From positions 1 to 6,252 of the forward strand of contig JADDQT010000121.1 in assembly GCA_016781225.1 (NCBI GenBank): a DNA stretch of 6,252 nt, written 5' to 3'. Position 1 is the first letter of the stretch. Every line of letters starts with the position of its first letter. Position numbers and translations under genes: made by a program. The DNA comes from Actinomycetota bacterium (GTDB lineage Bacteria; Actinomycetota; Acidimicrobiia; Acidimicrobiales; GCA-2861595). The notes beneath the pieces are model-generated. The model worked only from the letters and a program-made list of their open reading frames with translations, was not told the DNA's origin and made no database searches. This document shows positions 1-5,750 of the stretch, piece after piece.

Positions 1-57
1 ACCGCGGCTTCGAACCCGCTCTCCCTACTTGAACGCGTAGGGCCACTAATGGGGGTT
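1..57. other. Left-edge stretch with no assignable gene
   Basis: All three plus-strand frames run in from outside the window and close at 28-30 (TGA), 38-40 (TAG) and 58-60 (TAG), so this could be the 3' end of a gene convergent with recO. None of the short peptides (for example RGFEPALPT or PRLRTRSPYLNA) is recognisable, and third-position GC does not single out a frame. A perfect 6-bp stem CCCTAC/GTAGGG (23-28 with 37-42, 8-base loop) lies here without a T-run on either strand. No RNA gene could be supported. Confidence 0.3.
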
Positions 58-166
58 TAGTACAGCCATGCGGAACTACCGGGCATGTTCGTCTTCTCAA
101 ATCATCCCGATAACCAGGTCGTTCGCCTTCGGCGAACATGCCCGGTAGTTCCGACGGTCTGTACTA
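58..166. repeat. 109-bp inverted-repeat element, possible MITE with TA ends
   Basis: Seen directly: a perfect 21-bp inverted repeat (71-91 against 133-153) and, outside it, a perfect 8-bp pair TAGTACAG (58-65) against CTGTACTA (159-166). The two are separated by mismatched 5-base segments (66-70 and 154-158). Counted from the TA ends, the terminal repeats are about 34 bp long and match at 30 positions. The spacer is 41 bp (92-132). GC is about 54% by my count, clearly below the neighbouring genes. Both outer ends are TA, the target duplication typical of IS630/Tc1-mariner transposition, so a small non-autonomous element is a reasonable inference. The right end supplies the recO stop codon (164-166). 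The alternative is a long-stem hairpin that stabilises or ends the recO transcript, but no T-run follows it on either strand. The inverted repeat is certain; its origin is not. Confidence 0.85.
121..137. repeat. Small hairpin nested in the inverted-repeat element
   Basis: GTTCGCC (121-127), loop TTC, GGCGAAC (131-137) form a perfect 7-bp stem. Its right half shares 133-137 with the right arm of the 21-bp inverted repeat, so the small hairpin and the full long hairpin cannot form together on one strand. The left half repeats the inner end of the left arm nearly exactly: GTTCGTCTTC at 87-96 and GTTCGCCTTC at 121-130 match at 9 of 10 bases. Whether this has any role is unknown. Confidence 0.6.
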
Positions 167-880
167 GGCGCCGTCCAGGATCCCAACCGAGCGAAGGCGG
201 CGCTCGAGGTGGTGCTCGACGGACCGGGTCGCCAGGTGTTGTACCTCTTTGGTGGCCGGACTGGCCGGCTCGCCGAGCACGCCCGCCAGGTCGCCACCGA
301 GGATGCGCCGGAGTATCTCTAGGGCCGCCGGACTGATGGGCACGCCCCGCCGGCACGACCGGCACAACACCCCGCCCTCGGCATGGTCGAAGGCTTCGAG
401 CGACTCCTCGGTCCCGCACGACGCGCACTGGGAGAGCAAGGGATGGGCGCCTTCGAGGGACAACAGCTTCCAAAGGAAGGCAGCCAGCACCAGCTCGGCG
501 TCGTGGGCGGCGAGGGCCCGGAGGGCTCCCAGCAGCATCTGGTACAGCCGGGGGCTGGGCTCGCGCTCCTGGGCCACCTGGTCCACGGCCTCGAGCATCG
601 ACACCGCCCGACCGAACCGGTGGAGGTCATCGCGGATGGTGCGGAAATGGTCCAGGGTCTCGGCCTGGGTGACGATGTCCAGCTCCCGGCCTTCGTAGAG
701 CAGGAGGCTCACGTGGGTCAAGGGCTCCAAGCGGGCGCCGAAACGGCTCTTGGTCTTGCGCACGCCCTTGGCCACGGCCCGGACCTTGCCGTGGCCCTGG
801 GTGACGAAGGTGATGATCCGATCCGCCTCTCCCAGCCGCAGGGTGCGAAGGACGATCCCCTGCTCCCGGTAAAGACTCAT
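164..880 (-). CDS. recO: DNA repair protein RecO
   Basis: RecO is the mediator of the RecFOR pathway; it helps load RecA on SSB-coated single-stranded DNA and anneals complementary strands. The product is 238 residues, normal for the family. The N-terminal OB-fold part (about 1-80) opens with the typical YREQGIVLRTLRLGEADRI stretch and contains a basic GKVRAVAKGVRK segment. A helical part follows, then a four-cysteine zinc-finger pattern, CASC at 152-155 and CRSC at 173-176. I chose the ATG at 880 because the family N-terminus begins there; the reading frame stays open upstream to 1066, but that stretch lies inside uppS and looks like shadow sequence. A GAGG precedes the ATG at short spacing. 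The gene follows uppS by 31 bp and probably shares its transcript. Its TAG stop lies in the end of the inverted-repeat element. Confidence 0.96.
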   Translation of the reverse strand: MSLYREQGIVLRTLRLGEADRIITFVTQGHGKVRAVAKGVRKTKSRFGARLEPLTHVSLLLYEGRELDIVTQAETLDHFRTIRDDLHRFGRAVSMLEAVDQVAQEREPSPRLYQMLLGALRALAAHDAELVLAAFLWKLLSLEGAHPLLSQCASCGTEESLEAFDHAEGGVLCRSCRRGVPISPAALEILRRILGGDLAGVLGEPASPATKEVQHLATRSVEHHLERRLRSVGILDGA

Positions 881-911
881 TTCGCCTCGCAACCAGAGGT
901 TGCGATGGCGA

Positions 912-1655
912 TCACTCGACTCCTCCGAAGCGGCGGTCTCGGCTCTGGTACTCACGCACCGCCTCGAAAAGGTTCTCACGGCGGAAGTCGGGCCAGAGCA
1001 CGTCGGTGAACACGAGCTCGCTGTAGGCCAGCTCCCACAGCAGGAAGTTAGAGATGCGGAACTCACCCGAGGTGCGAATCACCAGATCGGGATCGGGCAT
1101 GTCGGGAAGGTAGAGGTGCGAGCGGATGGCCCTCTCGTCCACCTTCTCGGGCGGGACCCCTTCGGCCACGAGGCTTCGCGCGGCGTCCACGATCTCGGCC
1201 CGTCCCCCGTAGTTGAAGGCGATGGTGAGGGTCATGGCCTTGTTGGCCTCGGTGCGCTCCAACGCCTCGTCCATGCTGCGGATGAGGCGCTTGGGCACAC
1301 GCCAGTCCCGCCGCCCCGCGAAGCGAACCCGCACGTCCCGCTCGTCGAGCTCGGACAACCGGCGCGTGATGATGGACTGGTTGACACCGAGCAGGTAGCG
1401 AACCTCGTCGGCGGGACGCTTCCAGTTCTCGGTGGAGAAGGCGTACACGGTGAACCACTCGATGCCCAGCTCCAGGGCTCCCTCCACCACGTCGAAGAGC
1501 GCCTCCTCGCCGGCATTGTGGCCCTCGCTGCGGGGCAGGCCGCGCTTGCGGGCCCAGCGGCCGTTGCCGTCCATCACGCACCCGACGTGGACCGGCACCC
1601 GGAGAGGATCTATGCCGTCGAGCTCCACACAGCGACGGTACCTCGCGTGATCCAC
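912..1655 (-). CDS. uppS: Isoprenyl transferase (undecaprenyl/polyprenyl diphosphate synthase, cis type)
   Basis: A cis-prenyltransferase that adds isopentenyl diphosphate units to an allylic diphosphate, making the polyprenyl carrier lipid for peptidoglycan and other wall polymers at the membrane. The product is 247 residues. Family motifs are intact: HVGCVMDGNGRWA with Asp29, His46 in RSEGH, FSTENWKRP at 73-81, IAFNYGGRAEI at 145-155, and PDPDLVIRTSGEFRISN around 187-203. Arg194, Arg200 and Glu213 fit the diphosphate-binding and metal positions of E. coli UppS. Chain length (C55, or the C50 type seen in mycobacteria) cannot be read from sequence by eye. The start is uncertain: the given GTG at 1655 has no clear ribosome binding site, while a GTG at 1628 (238 residues) follows GAGGT at good spacing and still keeps all motifs. 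It is divergent from the small membrane-protein gene and is followed 31 bp later by recO. Confidence 0.97.
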   Translation of the reverse strand: MDHARYRRCVELDGIDPLRVPVHVGCVMDGNGRWARKRGLPRSEGHNAGEEALFDVVEGALELGIEWFTVYAFSTENWKRPADEVRYLLGVNQSIITRRLSELDERDVRVRFAGRRDWRVPKRLIRSMDEALERTEANKAMTLTIAFNYGGRAEIVDAARSLVAEGVPPEKVDERAIRSHLYLPDMPDPDLVIRTSGEFRISNFLLWELAYSELVFTDVLWPDFRRENLFEAVREYQSRDRRFGGVE

Positions 1656-1758
1656 TCACTGGCGTTCCGGCAGTGGAGGTTCGCCGGGATCATGCGGAGA
1701 TTGCCTCGATGGAGCGAGGCCCCTGACGAAAGGCAACCAGTCGTGGCACGATGGCGCC
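1656..1758. promoter_or_regulatory. Divergent intergenic region between uppS and the small membrane-protein gene
   Basis: This 103-bp stretch must hold signals for both outward-facing genes if they have their own promoters. No convincing -35/-10 pair is visible on either strand. It does hold several dyads: CACTG/CAGTG (1657-1661 with 1671-1675), alternatively TCCAC/GTGGA (1651-1655 with 1673-1677, overlapping the first uppS start), a perfect GCCTCG/CGAGGC (1703-1708 with 1715-1720, 6-base loop), and TTGCCT/AGGCAA (1701-1706 with 1731-1736). These could be operator sites or chance in GC-rich DNA. Confidence 0.35.
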
Positions 1759-2106
1759 GTGCAACTACGTGAGGCCATCACTGGAAGAGACGCCGGATCC
1801 AACAAGCAGGTGATGGCGCTGCTGGCAGTGGCCATCGTGCTGCTCGGAGTGTTCGCATATGCGGCGTCACCGTTCAAGGCGGCCGGCGGGCTCAGGTGCA
1901 ACGGGGCGCTGGTCGGCTCGAAGCCCAAGGAGAAGGTCACCACGGGGCTGCTCGTCGGCCGGGAGAAGCCCCTGTGCCGAGCAAAGGGGAACAGCCGACT
2001 GATCGTCGCCGGCGTGGCCACCCTGATCTCGTTGATCCTCGGCCTGAGCGCCGTCCTCCTGCCCACGGGTCCCCTCGAGGACCTCTTCCTGCGACGCGAC
2101 GAGTGA
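1759..2106 (+). CDS. Small two-helix membrane protein, unrecognised
   Basis: I do not recognise a named family. The predicted 115 residues show a short N-terminus, a hydrophobic helix at about 18-37 (MALLAVAIVLLGVFAYAAS), a loop of about 40 residues rich in Lys and Arg with one cysteine near each end (LRCNG, Cys47; PLCRAKGNSR, Cys73), and a second hydrophobic helix at about 80-101. By the positive-inside rule the loop would be cytoplasmic, but this is a weak call. Third positions are mostly G/C from about residue 14 on, which supports real coding on this strand. The first 13 codons are poor in G/C thirds and the GTG at 1759 lacks a ribosome binding site, so the true start may be later (GTG 1810 or ATG 1813). 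It is divergent from uppS and converges on era with only 16 bp between the stops. The antisense reading frame over the same bases is proline/serine-rich and is taken as a shadow. Confidence 0.72.
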   Translation: MQLREAITGRDAGSNKQVMALLAVAIVLLGVFAYAASPFKAAGGLRCNGALVGSKPKEKVTTGLLVGREKPLCRAKGNSRLIVAGVATLISLILGLSAVLLPTGPLEDLFLRRDE

Positions 2107-2122
2107 CCAGTCCCCGGGCTGC

Positions 2123-2959
2123 CTAGAAGCCCAGCCGCTCCAGGGCCTTGGGATGGCGCTGCCAGTCCTTGTCCACCTTCACGAACAGCTCCAGGTAGGC
2201 CCCCGGCGCCAGCTGCTCGCGCACCCGTGTGCCAACCTCCTTCAGGACCTCGCCTCCCCTACCGATGACGATGCCCTTCTGAGAGTCCCGCTCCACCAGG
2301 ATCTCGCATCGGATGCGCGGCCACTCCCACTCGGTGACTCGACAGGCGATGGAGTGCGGTACCTCCTCCCGGGTCACCGCTAGGAGCTGCTCGCGCACCA
2401 GCTCGGCCACCCAGAAGGCTTCGGGGACGTCGGTCACCACGTCATCGGGGTAGTACTGCGGACCTTCGGGCAGCCGCTCTACGAGCGCGTCCACCAACGC
2501 CTCGACGCCTTCGCCGGTCCTGGCCGAGACCGGGAAGTAGGCGGCTCGATCGAGCTCCGCTGCCGCCGTGAGCTGGGTCAGGACCCGATGCCGGGAAGCG
2601 GCATCGATCTTGTTCACCACCACCAGAGCGTCTCCCGGCACCCGGTCGGCCACGAAGCGGTCGCCCCGGCCCAGCGGAGCGGTGGCATCGAGGACCAGCA
2701 CCACCACGTCCACGCCCCCGGCTGCCTCCACTGCCGTGTCGTTGAGCCGCTCGCCGAGCAGGGTCCGGGGCTTGTGGATCCCAGGGGTGTCCACGAAGAC
2801 CACCTGGGCGCTCTTGCGGTTGAGGACGCCTCGCACCTGGACACGCGTCGTCTGGGGCTTGTCGGAGACGATGGACACCTTCGACCCGAGGATGCGGTTG
2901 AGCAGCGTGGACTTGCCCACGTTGGGGCGGCCCAAGAGGCTGACGAAGCCCGACCTCAC
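2123..2959 (-). CDS. era: GTPase Era (16S rRNA-binding ribosome assembly factor)
   Basis: Era binds near the 3' end of 16S rRNA and acts in 30S subunit maturation at the ribosome or inner membrane face. The product is 278 residues. GTPase motifs: G1 GRPNVGKS at 10-17, G2 around TTR at 37-39, G3 DTPG at 57-60, G4 NKID at 116-119, G5 SAR at 145-147. A C-terminal KH domain carries GIVIGRGG at 229-236, and the protein ends VKVDKDWQRHPKALERLGF, the usual Era tail. The GTG start at 2959 is chosen because the family N-terminus (VRSGFVSLLGRPNVGKST) begins there and because it overlaps the TGA of the upstream CBS protein as GTGA, implying translational coupling. The frame is open further upstream to 3154, but that part is low-complexity Arg/Ala shadow. 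It is the last gene of the phoH operon and faces the small membrane-protein gene tail to tail. Confidence 0.97.
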   Translation of the reverse strand: MRSGFVSLLGRPNVGKSTLLNRILGSKVSIVSDKPQTTRVQVRGVLNRKSAQVVFVDTPGIHKPRTLLGERLNDTAVEAAGGVDVVVLVLDATAPLGRGDRFVADRVPGDALVVVNKIDAASRHRVLTQLTAAAELDRAAYFPVSARTGEGVEALVDALVERLPEGPQYYPDDVVTDVPEAFWVAELVREQLLAVTREEVPHSIACRVTEWEWPRIRCEILVERDSQKGIVIGRGGEVLKEVGTRVREQLAPGAYLELFVKVDKDWQRHPKALERLGF

Positions 2960-4257
2960 TCGCTTGCTGCTTGCCTCTCGGCCTCCCGCTCGATATCGGC
3001 CTTGGTAGCAGGCAGCTTGGCGATGCGCACCCTGCCAATCCGGCGCCGCTGGACTCGCTCGGCGGTCAGCCGGTGTCCGTCGGCATCCACCTCCTCGCCC
3101 TCGCTCGGCACGTGGCCCATGAGGTTGAACACCAGCCCGGCGACGGTGTCCCACTCGCCGGTGGGCAGCTCCGCCTTGAGCAGCTGGTTGAGCTCGTCGA
3201 TGGGCATACGACCGTCCACCCGAACGTCACCGTTGGCCAGCGGCTCGATGGTCTTCTCCTCCACGTCGAACTCGTCGATGATCTCGCCCACCAGCTCCTC
3301 GATGAGGTCCTCGAGCGTCACCAGACCTGCAGTGCCGCCGTACTCGTCGACCACGACGGCCATGTGGTACTTCTCGAGCTGCATCTCCTTCAGCAGGTCG
3401 TTGGCCCGCTTGGTCTCGGGCACGAAGTGCGCCTCGCGGACCAGATGGCGAATCTCCTGGTCCGAGCTGCCCTCCCGCTCGGCCTTCATCAAGTCCTTGG
3501 TGAAGAGGACGCCGGCGATGTCGTCGATGCCGTCGTCGTAGACGGGGAAGCGGGAGTGGCCGACGGACATGGCCCGCTCCATGGCGTCGCCCACCCTCTC
3601 GTCGGCCTCCACGGCGATCATGTCGGTGCGAGGCACCATGACCTCGCGGACCACGGTGTCGCCGAAGCGGATGATGGAGTGGATGAGGGCTCGCTCCTCG
3701 CGCTCGATGACCTCCTCGTCGGCCGCCGTGTCGGCCATGGCCAGGAGCTCCTCCTCGGACACGAACGGGCCTTCCTTGATGCCCCTCCCGGGGATGATGA
3801 CGTTGGCCAGCCCGATCAGGGCTCGGGCCACGAGACGGATGGGCAGGAAGTTGGCAATGGCGTGGATGGTGGGCGCGACGAACAGCGCCGCCCGCTCGGG
3901 ATGCTGGACGGCCCATGTCTTGGGCACAACCTCGGCCAGGACGAAGATGGCAACCACGTCGAAGACGATGGCCACCAGCACGCCCAGGGCGCCGAAGCGC
4001 CTCTCCGTCAGCGTGGTGACCAACGAAGCCAGCACCATGTGACACACCAGGACCAGCAGGAGGACCGGGTTCAGGAACCGCTCGGGGTGCTCCACCAGGC
4101 GCGTCAGCCGCCGCGAGCCGCGCTTGCCCTCCTCCTCCAGGGAGATGGCTTTGACCCGGTTGACTCGGGTGAGGCTGGTCTCGGAGAGGGCGAAGAAGGC
4201 GGCCATGGCCAGGAGGGCCACGATCGCCACCAGCATGATCGTGTCGGTGCCGGTCAT
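2956..4257 (-). CDS. HlyC/CorC-type membrane protein with CNNM (DUF21) and paired CBS domains
   Basis: Members of this family sit in the cytoplasmic membrane and are linked to magnesium/cobalt homeostasis or other ion efflux; old annotations as hemolysin are misleading. The 433-residue product has the usual order: an N-terminal CNNM/DUF21 transmembrane part (helices at about 5-26, 64-84, 91-112 and 125-150) with the conserved FFALSETS (21-28) and LAEVVPK (107-113), then two CBS domains (about 207-256 and 275-325; the second contains VVVDEYGGTAGLVTLEDLIE), then a C-terminal CorC/HlyC domain (about 340-415, with WDTVAGLVFNLMGHVP). CBS pairs usually bind adenine nucleotides. The ATG at 4257 overlaps the ybeY stop as ATGA, and its own TGA overlaps the era start as GTGA. 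The transported ion cannot be told from the sequence. Confidence 0.95.
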   Translation of the reverse strand: MTGTDTIMLVAIVALLAMAAFFALSETSLTRVNRVKAISLEEEGKRGSRRLTRLVEHPERFLNPVLLLVLVCHMVLASLVTTLTERRFGALGVLVAIVFDVVAIFVLAEVVPKTWAVQHPERAALFVAPTIHAIANFLPIRLVARALIGLANVIIPGRGIKEGPFVSEEELLAMADTAADEEVIEREERALIHSIIRFGDTVVREVMVPRTDMIAVEADERVGDAMERAMSVGHSRFPVYDDGIDDIAGVLFTKDLMKAEREGSSDQEIRHLVREAHFVPETKRANDLLKEMQLEKYHMAVVVDEYGGTAGLVTLEDLIEELVGEIIDEFDVEEKTIEPLANGDVRVDGRMPIDELNQLLKAELPTGEWDTVAGLVFNLMGHVPSEGEEVDADGHRLTAERVQRRRIGRVRIAKLPATKADIEREAERQAASE

Positions 4258-4715
4258 GGCCTCGCCGGAGCATCGACCGCATGAAACCGGTCCAGCAGCT
4301 CGCGTTCACGGCGCTGCATGAGCTGTGCCTCGAGGGGGTCCTCGTGATCCATGCCCATTAGGTGCAGGATGCCGTGCACCACGAGGAGGGCCACCTCGTC
4401 CTCGTAGGTTCCGCCGTGCTGGGTGCTATTGCCCAAGGCGACGGCGGGGCAGATCACGAGGTCGCCGAGCATGGCAGGCGTTCCGTCGCCGGGGTCCGCG
4501 CCGTCGATCGGAAAGGCGAGGACGTCGGTGGGGCCCTCCTCGCCGGCGAAGCGGAGGTTGAGCTCGGCCATGGGGACCTCGCCCACGAACGCCATCGACA
4601 GCTCGCAGTCGTCGCTCACGCCCTCGGCGTCGAGCACGCTGCTGGCCAGGTTCACCCAACGCTGCCTGTCGACGGGTTGGTCGTCCTGCTCGTCGGTGAA
4701 GAGGACGCTGGCCAT
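4254..4715 (-). CDS. ybeY: Endoribonuclease YbeY (rRNA maturation factor)
   Basis: YbeY is a metal-dependent RNase involved in 16S rRNA 3'-end maturation and ribosome quality control. The 153-residue product is of normal length and carries the signature HGILHLMGMDHE at 114-125, whose His114, His118 and His124 form the zinc site. Upstream lie the conserved FAGEEGPTDVLAFP stretch (56-69) and LGDLVICP (83-90), where the family usually has GDI(Y)I(C/S). The ATG at 4715 shares one base with the phoH stop (TGATG), and the ybeY TGA overlaps the CBS-protein ATG, so translation of these genes is probably coupled. The position between phoH and era is the common bacterial arrangement and supports a shared role in ribosome maturation. 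Confidence 0.97.
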   Translation of the reverse strand: MASVLFTDEQDDQPVDRQRWVNLASSVLDAEGVSDDCELSMAFVGEVPMAELNLRFAGEEGPTDVLAFPIDGADPGDGTPAMLGDLVICPAVALGNSTQHGGTYEDEVALLVVHGILHLMGMDHEDPLEAQLMQRRERELLDRFHAVDAPARP

Positions 4716-5683
4716 CAGCCCTGGCCCGCCTGGGGGGGCTGGTCGGACGCCCGCTCGTAGGCGGAGACGATGTCCTGCACGATCCTGTGGCGCACCACGT
4801 CCCGGGCCCCGAGGCGCACGAACGACAGCCCCTCGATGCCGCCGAGGACCTCCTCCAGCCCGAGGAGGCCGGACTTGCCCACGGCCAGGTCGATCTGGGT
4901 CACGTCTCCAGTCACCACCGCCTTTGATCCGAACCCGATGCGGGTGAGGAACATCTTCATCTGCTCGGCGCTCGTGTTCTGCGCTTCGTCGAGGATGATG
5001 AAGCTGTTGTTCAGGGTGCGGCCTCGCATGAACGCCAGCGGGGCGACCTCGATGGCTCCCCGCTCCATGAGCCGGGGCATGGCGTCGGTTCCGAGCATGT
5101 CGAACAGGGCGTCGTAAAGCGGTCGCAGGTAAGGGTCCACCTTCTCCATCAACGTGCCCGGAAGGAAGCCGAGACGCTCGCCTGCCTCCACCGCCGGGCG
5201 GGTGAGGATGATGCGCTCCACCTGCTTGGCTTGGAGCGCCTGCAGGGCCAGGGCCACGGCCAGGTAGGACTTGCCCGTCCCAGCCGGACCGATGCCGAAG
5301 GTGATGACGCTGCCCGTCATGGCGTCGACGTAGCGCTTCTGGCCTGCGGTCTTGGGGCGCACGCTCCGGCCCCGCGAGGAGCGCAGCACCTCGGCAGTGA
5401 GCACCTCCGACGGGCGCTCGTCGGCCTTGACCATGTCGATGGTGCGGCCCACGTTCGTGGCGTCGAGGGCATGACCCTGCTCGAGCAGGAGGACGAGCTC
5501 GTTGAACAGCTTGCCCACCTGCTCGGCTTCGTCACCCTCGATGCTGATCTCGTTGCCACGGGCATGGATGTTCGTACCGCTGAAGGACTTCTCGACCAGA
5601 CGGAGGAGCTCGTCGCGTTGGCCGACGAGCCCGACCATGAGGTGATTGCCCGGGACGAAGATCTTCACTTGGGTGGCAGACAA
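4715..5683 (-). CDS. phoH: PhoH-family ATPase (PhoH/YbeZ type)
   Basis: A cytoplasmic P-loop ATPase of the PhoH/YbeZ family, a functional partner of YbeY in several bacteria. With the start given here it has 322 residues. Domains: an N-terminal region of about 100 residues containing GNEISIEGDEAEQVGKLF, then the PhoH ATPase core with Walker A GPAGTGKS (132-139), the conserved LTRPAVEAGERLGFLPG, and Walker B/DEAQN (ILDEAQN, ending about 236), followed by TGDVTQIDL. I chose the TTG at 5683 (MSATQVKIFV) because codons upstream lose the G/C third-position bias and the family N-terminus begins near here. GTG 5668 is an alternative. The longer GTG at 5782 would overlap the HIT gene by 32 bp. No start has a good ribosome binding site. 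The C-terminal codons contain a run of seven C just before the stop shared with ybeY. Confidence 0.95.
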   Translation of the reverse strand: MSATQVKIFVPGNHLMVGLVGQRDELLRLVEKSFSGTNIHARGNEISIEGDEAEQVGKLFNELVLLLEQGHALDATNVGRTIDMVKADERPSEVLTAEVLRSSRGRSVRPKTAGQKRYVDAMTGSVITFGIGPAGTGKSYLAVALALQALQAKQVERIILTRPAVEAGERLGFLPGTLMEKVDPYLRPLYDALFDMLGTDAMPRLMERGAIEVAPLAFMRGRTLNNSFIILDEAQNTSAEQMKMFLTRIGFGSKAVVTGDVTQIDLAVGKSGLLGLEEVLGGIEGLSFVRLGARDVVRHRIVQDIVSAYERASDQPPQAGQG

Positions 5684-5750
5684 TGGCGTTGGTTGGCCTT
5701 CACGGGAAAGCGTACGTGAGCGTGGGCCGTCCGGCTGCCCTTTGTCCGTC

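Noticed and set aside
7..20. T-arm-like bases (GGCTTCGAACCC and its reverse complement GGGTTCGAAGCC) that suggested a tRNA
   Set aside because: The flanking stem pairs only as 4 bp around an 8-base loop, not 5 bp around 7, and the neighbouring bases do not give an anticodon arm or acceptor stem.
58..166. Integron attC site
   Set aside because: The outer core sequences do not fit RYYYAAC and GTTRRRY, and the arms are perfect over 21 bp without the extrahelical bases expected of attC.
58..166. Ordinary Rho-independent terminator of recO
   Set aside because: No T-run follows the stem in the recO direction (the next bases are AAACCCCC) and the 41-bp spacer is long for a terminator loop. A role in blocking transcription remains possible.
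881..1066. N-terminal extension of RecO up to 1066
   Set aside because: It overlaps the uppS 3' end, is rich in Ser and Cys unlike RecO, and the family N-terminus starts at 880.
1656..2066. Minus-strand reading frame of 136 codons opposite the small membrane protein
   Set aside because: Composition is Pro/Ser/Arg-rich shadow type with no domain, while the plus frame has two clean membrane helices and G/C-biased third positions.
2116..2132. Hairpin GGGCT/AGCCC across the era stop as a two-way terminator
   Set aside because: The stem is only 5 bp, has several alternative pairings and no T-run, so it is not above chance in GC-rich DNA.
2960..3154. N-terminal extension of Era into the CBS-protein gene
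   Set aside because: The extra residues are Arg/Gly/Ala-rich shadow, and Era proteins begin just before the GRPNVGKS motif.
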